In this document: one piece after another, positions 1-9,370 of the stretch
How the letters are laid out: every line of letters starts with the position of its first letter
How positions within the stretch are numbered: position 1 is the first letter of the stretch
Origin: Clusia tigrina
Taxonomy: Eukaryota; Arthropoda; Insecta; Diptera; Clusiidae
Length of the DNA stretch: 64,000 nt
Reading direction: 5' to 3'
Assembly (NCBI GenBank): GCA_920105625.2
Contig: OV050030.1
Span: 87,601,570 to 87,665,569, forward strand
Notes under the pieces: model-generated
Told to the model about the DNA's origin: nothing
The model's input: only the letters and a program-made list of their open reading frames with translations
Database searches by the model: none
Made by a program: the position numbers and the translations under genes

Positions 1-290
1 TTGCCAGCATGAAACATTAATGATCCCGGCTGCCGAATTTAATTCCATGAATTCAGAACTTGTGCTCGCTCCCGAATAGCGGATTTTGTGCTTTGCTATG
101 AGGAGCAAAATGTATATAATGGAGCAATGCATTCTGAAACGAGACAGATTGTGTTAGACAGCGGAACTATGAGGATCGCCAGCCGGAATCAGCAAAATAT
201 TATTTTTATAACCTTACGCGTGCTAACACAAGCACTTTAATAAAGTTCATTTAAATCTTAACAAAACTCCCGTCTTCATATTTCGCGACA
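1..290 (+). mobile_element. BEL/Pao LTR (3' part), same family as BEL-1
   Basis: This stretch matches the inner and 3' part of the two LTRs of the complete BEL-1 element at 36463-42016, and it ends with the same terminal CGCGACA. It is followed by ATCAT (291-295), which is also the target duplication of BEL-1, and then by the same flank (TTTTCTGATGACTAGAAAG). The LTR therefore sits at the same site in Polinton copy 1 as BEL-1 does in copy 3. The window edge cuts it, so it could be a solo LTR or the end of a complete element. Confidence 0.85.
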
Positions 291-520
291 ATCATATTTT
301 CTGATGACTAGAAAGCTATATCTATCCTCCCAACATAGACTACACATTATATTTCATTATATTTATGCTTCATCATATTCATTTTTTCCTGTAGAAACAT
401 AACAATCATATTTGCATTATCACGTATTAAATGTTTGGGTGGATGTGTATATGTTTAACATAATTAAAAACTATATATGTTTTTATGTCACCCCATACAA
501 AAATATGACCGAATATTATT

Positions 521-972
521 TTATTTCTCACAAGCAACATCATCAAATATAATTATAGAATTACGCTTTGCATTCTCCAGTGGTAAAATATTATCATTTT
601 CAGAAAATGTATACAATCTTATACTTTTTATCGGCTCTAATAATTTTTTTAAATAAGCATATTTTGATTGATATAAAGACTTTGAATATACGAGTATATA
701 CTCATACATATTCTCAATTTTATGACTATTTTAGACCTTTCAATTAAACTTATCATAACATTACTCTTTCCACAATTTGAGGGACCGACGATTAAAGCTC
801 TTATGGAATTCGGTAAAAGTGAACTATGTTTGACTTTAGAGGAATTTTTGGTTGGAAAATCAATATTCCTAACATTAATTTTTTCATCTTGTTTGACTAA
901 ACGCATAGCCTTCATACACAGAATTGAAGGATACCTACTTTTTTTAAAATTACTTTTGAGTTGTGCCTCCAT
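521..972 (-). pseudogene. Polinton/adintovirus-like packaging ATPase fragment, copy 1
   Basis: On the minus strand one frame shows a P-loop in the context IRALIVGPSNCGKS (about 752-800), and a second frame shows YSKSLYQSKYAYL followed by IIIFDDVACEK, a Walker B-like aspartate pair (about 521-560). The two frames belong to one ancestral protein split by a frameshift near 700. The combination is typical of the FtsK/HerA-type DNA-packaging ATPase of Polintons and related virus-like elements; that assignment is from family knowledge. The fragment covers only part of an ATPase and cannot be functional. The same piece recurs in copies 2 and 3. Polymerase B lies downstream on the opposite strand. 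Confidence 0.7.
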
Positions 973-1099
973 TCTTACACAAGTTCTCGAAAATTACTTA
1001 AATGACATATTGAAAGTAGTACCAATAAATTATCTGTGTCCCAAAGAGTTAAATAAATAAAGCGATTAGATTGTCATATATGTACGAGTATGTGGAGAG

Positions 1100-1497
1100 A
1101 TATTAACTAATACAAGGCTTGCGTATTACTGTCATTTAACAGGAAAGTGTCGTAGTCCTGCTCACAGCGAATGCAATCTAAATTCTATCATTGCTACGAG
1201 CTAGATCCCGTCATTACTATACTGCACCAGGTTTCTCGTGCATGTATCAAAAATAGAGCTATACTTATTTAAAGACTTCATGACATGTATAATTTTGTAA
1301 AAACGAGGATTAGAGGTGGAATTGTACAATGTAGTAAACATCATTCGAGAGCGAATGATAAATATATGGATGAAATTGATGCTAATAAGCTGTCTGCGTA
1401 TGTGATGTTCTTGGATGCAAATAAATTGTATGGGTGGTAGATGTCTGCATATCTTCCATAAGGCTCTTTCTAGTGGATAACACTAAGAATTTCAATA
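1100..1497 (+). pseudogene. Protein-primed DNA polymerase B, N-terminal/motif A part, copy 1
   Basis: Degraded plus-strand frames show YCHLTGKCRSPAHSECNLN (about 1125-1180), then MYNFVKTRIRGG, then the motif A region MFLDANKLYGW. These are hallmarks of the DNA_pol_B_2 family of Polintons, where motif A carries a catalytic aspartate. Here the codon after YGW is a TAG stop (about 1438-1440), and the next segment has CCATAAGG where copies 3 and 4 read CCATATGG. The gene continues beyond the mariner insertion at 2824. This stretch and the part after the insertion are both too damaged to encode an active polymerase. Confidence 0.7.
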
Positions 1498-1499
1498 TA

Positions 1500-2821
1500 C
1501 GAGGTGTGATCAAAAAATAAATTTTATTTTCAAATTTCGTGAGTTACGTATGTTCGATGTTCGCATTTTTTTTCTGCTATGTTGGTACACATGTCTGTTA
1601 TATATGTTGGCAATACCAACCATTTTGGATTGTCAGTTTGTTTTTGACAGATAAAAAGGTTAGTCGTGTTTTGGTGTGGTCTTCGATTTTATACTATTCG
1701 AAAAAATGGATCAAAGAAACTGTATTCAGTTTTGTGTAAAAAATGAAACTAAATGCGCAAGTACATTTGAAAAGTTGACTGTTGCCTTTGGCGAGTCTAC
1801 TATGAGCAGAACACAAGTTCAATTGTGGTATAACCGGTTTAAGGAAGGCCGAGAAGATGTCAATGACGATGCTCGTCCTGGTCGCCCGAGCACGTCAGCA
1901 ACCGATGAAAACATTGACGCAGTGAAGAAAATGATTTTGGATAATCGTCGAATCACTATCAGAGAAGTTGCTAATGATGTTGGCATATCGTTCGGCTCAT
2001 GCCAAGCAATTTTTACGGATGTTTGAGGCATGAAACGTGCGGCAGCGAAGATTGTTCCAAAATTGCTAAATTTTGAGCAAAAACAACTTCGCATGGACAT
2101 CGCTCAGGAGCTGTTGAACATCGTCAACGACGATCCAGATTTCCTCAAAAATATCATAACTGGTGACGAATCGTGGGTGTATGGCTATGACATTGAAACC
2201 AAAGCCCAATCATCCGAATGGAAACGTCCAGATGAGCCAAGACCGAAAAAAGGACGTCAAGTTCGGTCGAACTTAAAGGTTTTGCTGACAGTTTTCTTTG
2301 ATTGCAACGGCGTGGTGCATCATAAATTCTTGCCACAAGGTCGTACGGTCAACAAGGAATACTACCTTGAAGTTATCCGCCGTTTGCGAGAAGCAATTCG
2401 TCATAAACGCCCAGAATTGTGGAAAAACCAATCATGGATTTTGCACCATAATAACGCACCAGCTCACACATCGATGCTTGTGCGTAATTTTTTGGCCAAA
2501 AACAAAACCGTTATCATACCTCAACCACCATATTCACCGGACTTGGCCCCCGCTGACTTTTTGCTCTTTCCAAAACTGAAGACACCGATGAAAGGAAAGC
2601 GTTTTGCTACGATTGAGGAGATAAAAGAAAAATCGAAACAGGAGCTGTTGGCGATACCAAAAAAAGCGTTTCAGAAGTGTTTCGAGGATTGGAAAAAACG
2701 CTGGCATAAGTGTATTATATCTGAGGGGAATTACTTTGAAGGTGACAAGATACTTGTTGATGAACAAATAAATAATTTTTGAAAAAATTTTAAATAACGG
2801 TTATTTTTTGATCAAACCTCG
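1500..2821 (+). mobile_element. mariner-1 element
   Basis: A 1322-bp element with TA duplicated on both sides (1498-1499 and 2822-2823). The left end starts CGAGGTGTGATCAAAAAATA, and the reverse complement of the right end starts CGAGGTTTGATCAAAAAATA, so the terminal inverted repeats are at least 20 bp long. It interrupts the polymerase B remnant at AATTTCAATA, the same TA used by mariner-2 in copy 3. Copy 2 (about 16410) and copy 4 (about 51960) keep the uninterrupted sequence. Confidence 0.93.
1706..2782 (+). pseudogene. mariner transposase (broken), copy 1
   Basis: This is a cut-and-paste transposase of the mariner family. It starts MDQRNCIQFCVKNE and has an N-terminal helix-turn-helix region (SRTQVQLWYNRFKEG) and the linker WVPKL-type segment KIVPKLLNF. 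The first catalytic block is TGDESWVYGYD and the last is YSPDLAPADF. Two lesions are visible. A TGA stop at 2024-2026 replaces a leucine codon that survives in mariner-2. The second catalytic aspartate is changed to asparagine: the motif reads HHNNAPAHTS here and HHDNAPAHTS in mariner-2. The C-terminal half reads through to 2782. With the D-to-N change, even readthrough would give an inactive enzyme. Confidence 0.92.
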
Positions 2822-2823
2822 TA

Positions 2824-3809
2824 TTTGCAATATCTAAAAATTCTGAAACCGGTTTCATCTTTGAGGTTGATTTAGAATATTCTGAGAGTATTCATGATTC
2901 GCACAATTATTTACCCTTCAGTGCAGAAAATTAAAACATAGTTCTTCAAAAGTGAAAAAAAATGATTCTGGATTTAAAACATAAAACATACACATTATCG
3001 AAATTGTGTACAATTCATTGAGAATAGTTTAAATCTAACTAAAATATACAAAACTTTGAAATACAAGCAGTCACGTTGGCTAAAAAATTATATTGATTGT
3101 ACCATGTTGTATAGAACTTTTGTAGAAAATGAAATTGTGGAGGCTGTCTATAAAGTATTAAATAATGCGGATTTCGGAAAGACAATGGAAAATGTAGTCA
3201 AAAGAAAACACATCCAAATTTTCACTAAGCTGGAGAATTTACATAGACTTTTAGGTGTTCGCGCATTGATAGCAAAACTAAATTTCCATAGTGTGAAAAC
3301 TCTCACTGATAACATGATACAAATGAATCGAGAGCGGATTAAATGTAATACTACGTTATACTTAGATTTCTGTGTGCTGGAGCCATCAAAACTGCAATTG
3401 CATGAAACCCAAGTTTGAAAGTAAATTAGTGTTAAATTATATGGACACGGATTCTTTCATTTATTCCATACAAACAGATAATTTCTATAATGAAATTTGT
3501 GACGATTTAGAGTCAAGATTCGATACTTCAGAATATGAAATTGATAATCAATTGAAGTTGCCATTGAAAAACAAAGAAGTATTAGGAAAAACGAAAGAGA
3601 AGAATAATGTGAAAATAATGGGAAAATTCAGTGATCTTCCATCGACAATGTATTCAATAGTAATAACGCTTTTAAAGCAAATAAAATTAAGAAATATAAG
3701 GTGTAAAAAATGTAAATTATGTATAAACGATTATAGAAAATGTTTACTACAAAAGAAATCCTATATTAATACTTTTGGTCTATTTATAGAATATGTAAAG
3801 ACCACTTAA
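2824..3809 (+). pseudogene. Protein-primed DNA polymerase B, C-terminal part, copy 1
   Basis: This continues the gene interrupted by mariner-1. A degraded stretch corresponding to the FFLEVDLEYP segment of copy 4 is followed by KYKQSRWLKNYIDC, then the motif B region NNADFGKTMENV (3056-3418). After a frameshift comes motif C, YMDTDSFIY, in the frame 3372-3809, where the DTDS aspartates bind the catalytic metal. The C-terminus reads KKCKLCINDYRKC. Copies 2 and 4 have NNAVFGKTMEN, so the V-to-D change is private to this copy. Order and motifs match the Polinton/adintovirus PolB family. The gene is dead through several stops and frameshifts. Confidence 0.8.
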
Positions 3810-3905
3810 ATAATTATGTTATATATTAAAATTTGTTTATTTTGATTAAAATACAAATTTAATTCAAAAATTATAAAAGTTTTTCAAATCCTTTTATATA
3901 CTTTC

Positions 3906-4191
3906 TGTTAGATTATTATAATTTACAATTGATCATCTTTATTGATATCGATAATTGTTTTTTGTTTCTTTTGTTACATATGCAATATGTCACTTATGTT
4001 AACTTGATTTGTCTCTTCCTTTTGTAACTTCCGTTTTTACCTTCTCTTTTTTGTTTGCCTTAAGCAACATACATCGTAAAACTTATCTCTGTATTAATTA
4101 AATAATATTTTATAATAAAGTAATTTATCTTAAGGAAATAACTCTGGTTTTTATTTCTAAATAGCTTACGCTTAAATCCTCAAGCGTTTCA
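3906..4191 (+). mobile_element. Solo LTR of copia-1 family
   Basis: A 286-bp LTR beginning TGTTAGATTATT and ending GCGTTTCA, flanked on both sides by CTTTC (3901-3905 and 4192-4196). It sits at the exact site that carries the full copia-1 element in copy 2. By hand comparison it differs from the copia-1 3' LTR (21676-21961) at only one position. The internal region has been lost, most simply by LTR-LTR recombination. Confidence 0.95.
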
Positions 4192-4309
4192 CTTTCAAAT
4201 TCTATATATACTTTCTTACATCTACAATATATCATTTTTTAATACACAACAACTTTTTAGGTTAGTAGCCATATGTGAAGAACAAATTTAATTTACATCA
4301 TATTTACAG

Positions 4310-4665
4310 CTATTTTTCTTATATTTTCACAATTAAAACATTTGTTTAAAATTTAACAGCTCTCTGATCCCTTCTTTCTTTTCTTCTCCCTTCACATAAA
4401 TCACAATATTTTCTCTCTTTAAATATAGCTCAATAAATTTTTAATTGTTTTGTTCTGATAACTGAATATGTGGAACTTTCCAACTGATATTTGTAAGTTG
4501 TAGTTTTAATTTAATATCTTCCTCTGCAACAGTTGAGTGGAAAGCTTTTATATCCGATTTAGAATGCCTTATTCATCATCATATCAGTTCATATTTTGAA
4601 TGCAATGTAACTTTATGATAGTCTTCAGAGAAATCTAATAACATTTTAAGTTGTACACAAGAACT
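4310..4665 (-). pseudogene. Polinton capsid-type (F54H12.2-like) fragment, copy 1, distal part
   Basis: Read on the minus strand, this is the distal part of a protein whose proximal part is at 7770-7890, the hAT element having split it. Degraded frames contain KLTNISWKVPHIQL and, next to the hAT, LKMLLDFSEDYHK. The pattern resembles proteins usually labelled F54H12.2-like in arthropod genomes, which belong to Polinton/adintovirus-like elements and are thought to be virion structural proteins. That assignment rests on remembered family motifs. Frameshifts and stops are frequent. Confidence 0.5.
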
Positions 4666-4673
4666 GAAATAGC

Positions 4674-7600
4674 CAGAGGCGAACACAGGGCGAGGTTTTG
4701 GGTGTTAAAACCCCCCCAAATTAAATGCAAACCCCCCCAAATTAAATGCATTTTTTTAACAAAAAAATAGAATACTACATAGTCATTTGAAAAATTGTAA
4801 TTTGTTGTTTTCAAAGCAATCTTTCTGCCGACGATCTATGAATATGTAAAATAAATGAATACATTAGTCAGTAATGATAAGAGCGTGAATAAAACGAGAA
4901 CAAATGAATGATGTGCGTACAGCGTTTTGTTCTTGTGCCGTTTTTGCATTTTCCTTATATTTTTGCAATCTCTTTTGAGCATCGTAAGCAAGAATAACAC
5001 AACAGATATGAAAAAGCTCTCTGATTTCTCTCTTAACTGTCGATTCTCCTTCACAAAAGAATATGTTGACTGTTAATGTAGCGTTACCGCAGTAGCGTCA
5101 ATTAAATGTATTTGCTTATTGTACACAGTAATTAGCGTCATTACAAAGTGGTCGTTGAAGATATTAAGTTGTAAAAATGAGTGAAAATTCTATTAAAAAA
5201 TATTTTCAAAGTAGTGTTTTAAAACGCGTAAGTGATTCTCCCGTTATAATTAATGAAGAAAACCCTAGTGCACCTAAGATCACCCGAGTGGCAGTAAGTG
5301 TTTACTTGTACTTTTAATAAAAAAATATTTCGTTTACCTATGTACAAATATCACGTTAATTGTAGGAGTTGGCAAATGATATCGTTAATTTCGGCAAAAA
5401 AATTGACGAAAAGCAGACATATGAGCTTTTAACCAATGTGTGGCAGCCTGATGTATCATTTAGTTTTCCGTCGTCTCGTGATCGAAACTTAAAATTTCAG
5501 TTGTCGTGGCTGAAGTCTTTTCCATGGCTAGCATATTCGCCTAGCCAAGATGGTGCCTACTGTCTATATTGCGTTGCTTTTGGTTGGAAAATCGTTGGAA
5601 ATGGTAGTCACCAAAAGACAAATGCTTTTGTTCAAACTGCTTTTAAAACTTGGAAGGCGGCAATTGAGAAATGCAAGAAACATCAGCAGAAGGATTATCA
5701 CCGCAGAGCAGTGGAAGACGCAGCCAATTTCAAGCTGATTTTTGAAAATAAAAAAAACGATATACTAACAGAAATTGATCATGGCCGCAAAAAGCAACAG
5801 CTTGAAAATCGAGCAAAATTACAACCCATAATCCGTGTTTTGCTTGTCTGCGGGAGGCAAGGACTTGCGTTACGAGGCCATCGTGACGAAGGAAATCTTT
5901 CTTTAGAAATGCCTGCTGAAAACGACGAGAACTTCAGGGCTCTTTTGCGTTTAGCAATAGATAGTGGCGACGAAAATTTAAAAAAGCATGTTGAAACTGC
6001 AGCACCAAACTACTTATTTCAGTTGGCGCATCCAAAATGAAATTATTGAAATAGCAGGACAAATAATGCAAAAAAAAATTATTAACCGTATTAATAAATC
6101 TCAATGCTTTGCAATAATTGCTGATGAAACAACGGATGTCAGTGGCATTGAGCACTTTTCAATTTGTATACGGCATGTTGATCGTTTTGAGAATGAGGAA
6201 AAACTGAGAGAGGACTTTTTATGTTTTGTTCCTGTTGAGGATACAACTGGCAGCGGTCTTGCGAATGTGCTGATTGATAAATTAAAAGAACTTAAGCTAA
6301 GTTTTGCACACATAAGGGGTCAAGGTGACTTTTCAACTCTTCTCTTTTTGGGACAGTTAAATTTATTTATTTTTTTTTTCTAAAGGTTATGACGGAGCGC
6401 GGTCGATGAGTGGACATGTCAAAGGTTGTGCTAGTGTCATCCAAAATTTATATCCAGCGGCTCTTTATGTGCACTGTGCTAATCACAGCTTTAATTTAGC
6501 CATCGCAACGACTTGCAAAATACCTGCTATAAGAAATTGTATTGGTTCCATGAAAGAGACCGTAAATCTTTTTCGGATGTCAACTAAAGCAGGCACACTG
6601 CTCAAAAATCTTATTTTAGAATCCTTTCCAACCTCAAAGCAAGTGAGGTTACTTAAATTCTGCGAAACACGTTGGGTGGAGCATTTAGAATCTCTTTCTT
6701 TATTTAACGATTTATTCCCATTGATCTGTGCAGCGTTGGAAGAGCTTGATAATGAAAATTTAAGAAGTGATTTATCAAAGCCACATGCTTTGTTGACTGC
6801 AATCCAATCACCTCAATTTATGATTGCTATGACGATACTAAAGCCAATTTTTGCATTATCAAAACACATAAGCCTATGTTTGCAGCAAATAGACTACGAT
6901 ATGAGCAGCTGCGTTGATTATGCAAATAATTTGTATGCTGAAATTAGTGAAATGCGTGAGGATTCTGAACAATCGTTTAAACTAATTTTTGAATCAGTTA
7001 AAACAATCGCCGCAGAATTAGATTTAGAAATCAAAATTCCACGTTTGGCGAAACGGCAAACTAATCGCGACAATTATGAAGGCAAACCGGAAGAATATTA
7101 CCGCAGATCAATTTATATACCGTTTTTAGATCATTTTTTGGACCAAATCAATGAACGATTTTTAAAACATCGAGAGCTGCTTTCAAAAAATTGAAAACAT
7201 TTTGCAAATAAATGCATAAATCTTGACGTTATTGAGATGCAGGAGACTGTTCGTGTTTTAGAAAAGCAATGGTCCGCTGATGTAGAAGATCCCGATGATT
7301 TCGTTGCTGAATTTAAAATGTGGAAAAGGTAAAAAATCTTTTCTTTAGATCTAGATTTTCTTACTAAAATTTTTAATATATTTTCAGGAATTGTTTAAAT
7401 CAAACAAATAAACCCAAAACTTTTTTAGACGCGTTGAATTGTTGCGATACAAAAATTTTCAAAACAGTGCATCGTTTTTTAAAGATTGGAGCAACAATAC
7501 CTATATCTGTCGCTTCAGGTGAACGCTCGTTTTCCTCACTTCGCAGGCTAAAAACATATTTAAGAAATAAAACTGGAGAAGCACGCCTGAACGGAATGGC

Positions 7601-7761
7601 TCTCTTGAATATCCATAGAGATATAGACGTGACGGAGGAGGAGATTTTCAATGTTATGGCCCAAAATAAAAGAAGATTAGACTTAAATTTGTAAATAAAA
7701 TAATGAAACATTGTTTTTTTAACTAAAACCCCCCCAAAATTTTTTCCTGCGTTCGCCACTG
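4674..7761 (+). mobile_element. hAT DNA transposon
   Basis: A 3088-bp element with an exact 8-bp target duplication GAAATAGC (4666-4673 and 7762-7769). The left end reads CAGAGGCGAACACAGG and the reverse complement of the right end reads CAGTGGCGAACGCAGG, typical hAT termini. C-rich subterminal motifs (ACCCCCCCAAATTAAATGC, twice near 4708-4750, and AAAACCCCCCCAAA near 7725) lie in the same orientation at both ends. Copy 2 holds the empty site at 22436-22443. It encodes a nearly complete transposase. Confidence 0.95.
5177..7694 (+). pseudogene. hAT transposase (DUF4371/ZMYM1-like), few lesions
   Basis: The frame starts at ATG 5177 (MSENSIKKYFQSS). A probable intron runs from about 5294 to 5365 (donor GTAAGT, acceptor TTGTAG). 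Next comes a TTF-type zinc-finger region (WLKSFPWLAYSP, YCLYCVAFG), then ADETTDVSG with the first catalytic aspartate. A probable short intron (about 6322-6386) precedes GYDGARSMSG (second aspartate), CETRWVEH (catalytic glutamate) and, after a third probable intron (about 7329-7387), the C-terminal dimerisation motif SVASGERSFSSLRRLK. Lesions are a frameshift near 6020 and another near 7190. The family usually runs 700-850 residues, so this copy is close to full length and was probably active recently. Confidence 0.88.
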
Positions 7762-7769
7762 GAAATAGC

Positions 7770-7890
7770 CATTGGTAAGTGATATTTCTTTAAATGCCCA
7801 TCCTGCATTCAGGAGCATATCGCCTTCACTCTGATTTAATGAAAGATGATTTTTCAGATATCGTGTATGATACAAAAATAGTTGATTTAA
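7770..7890 (-). pseudogene. Polinton capsid-type fragment, copy 1, proximal part
   Basis: On the minus strand this short piece reads YLKNHLSLNQSEGDMLLNAG followed by WAFKEI. It is the upstream part of the fragment continued at 4310-4665 and was separated from it by the hAT insertion. The uninterrupted version is at 22349-22549. The plus strand just beyond (7900-7980) holds a short open stretch (WNADLNKVKENILRKVKKQL) of unknown origin that is also present in copy 2 and ends at the jockey insertion point. Confidence 0.5.
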
Positions 7891-8104
7891 GTAAAATGTA
7901 ATGGAACGCAGATTTAAATAAAGTTAAAGAAAATATTTTGAGAAAAGTGAAGAAGCAACTCAAAGAAGAAACTATTTAAGTAAAAGGCAGCTATTACTAA
8001 GTGTGGTTAGTGTATGGGATAAGTCACCCAACATCTATTACCTTTTTTTATTCAATTAAATATGCTTATCGCGTGCTGCCACATTGCTAGAATTTTAAAC
8101 TAAA

Positions 8105-9370
8105 ATGAGTAACTTAAAAACACCACCACCTGGTGGGGGGTCCAAAGAAAAATTACTAAATCTTGAATGGCAAAACACAGAATTGCTCGAAAAATCCAAA
8201 ACTTAGAAAAATTATGCTCATTGTTAAAAAACAAATTATCTGTAGTCAAAAGTGAGAGTGTAAAACTTAAATCAACCGAAAATTATACCAACATAAAAAT
8301 TATTGATAACGAAAAGAAGTATGAGACTGATGGGGATGAACTAGCCAGAGAGACGGACTGGATCCTCAAAAAGAAAAGACCAGCCAAAAATCGGAAGGCA
8401 GAGACCTCTCCTCTCCAAGTGCTAAAGTGACTGTTACTACTAGTAAGATACCTCGACCTCCTCCAATTGTTGTCAACAGTACAAAAGGTTTTACGAAATT
8501 ACACACCCAGCTTTATTCCAACTATAAAAAACAAGTTCTTTGTGAAACTTATTAATAATGGTGCATACAGAGTAATAACTTTTGACTCTTCTGACTATCG
8601 GGCTGTTACGAAGTTTTTAACTAATGAAAGTATCCCTTGGTTCAGCTTTGAAGACAAGCAAACCAGGCCAATAAAAGTAATGGTAAAAAATCTGCACCAT
8701 TCGTGTGACCAGGAATCCATTATAAGTGATTTGAATAATCAAGGCCTCAAAGTAATTAGTGCTATTAGCAAACTTAAATGGAAGACGAAGGAACCGCTTG
8801 TTATGATATGAAGATGTGAAGAAAATTCACGAAATCAAAAACATTTTAAATACAATTGTAAAGATTGAACCAATAAAATCATCTAACTTCATTCCCCAGT
8901 GCAAAAGTTGCCAATCATTCGGCCACACAAAAAATGTCTGTGGGAAACCTCCACGATGCGTCAAATGTGCTGGCAAACATATATCTTCAGAGTGCCAAAA
9001 GCCAATAGCTGATAAACCCAAATGCTGCAATTGTGGTGAGTCGCACCCAGCAAATTATCGTGGCTGTATAATTGCGAAAGAATTCCAAAAGATCAGATCG
9101 AAGAAGACAACTTTTGTTAAAACGAAGGATCGCGATAATAATCAATTAGCTGCGTCAAAAAATGTCCCCACCAAAATTGGACCATCTACGAGTACCAAAG
9201 CAGCAAGCTATGCTCAAATAACGAAAGTTTCTGCCCCCAAATTTTGCCCCCCAAAGCACCGATGCGCTGTCAATAATCTTGGCAAAGCTAGACCGCCCGG
9301 AAAAAATGTTCAAAGCATTGGAATTGCGCTTGGGAGCCCTGGAGCACAACATGCAATTTTGAAATTATGA
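8105..9370 (+). pseudogene. jockey ORF1 (gag with PRE_C2HC and zinc knuckles), copy 1
   Basis: The likely start is ATG 8105 (MSNLKTPPPGGGSK), which runs out of frame near 8200; the protein resumes in the frame 8167-8430 and again in 8467-8811 and 8816-9370. The PRE_C2HC-type segment contains TRPIKVMVKNLHHSC. Three zinc knuckles follow: CKSCQSFGHTKNVC, CVKCAGKHISSEC and CCNCGESHPANYRGC. In jockey-clade elements this protein binds the RNA and carries it to the nucleus. A deletion and stop at about 8808-8820 interrupt the PRE_C2HC region. The same frameshifts occur in jockey-2, so they predate the duplication. The last codons overlap ORF2 at 9367. Confidence 0.88.

Noticed and set aside
1284..3809. 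A working viral-type DNA polymerase
   Set aside because: Motifs A, B and C are visible but split by stops, frameshifts and, in copy 1, by mariner in every copy examined.
4836..5054. Minus-strand 72-codon frame in the hAT left end
   Set aside because: It lies in the non-coding subterminal region opposite to the transposase and has no recognisable motif.
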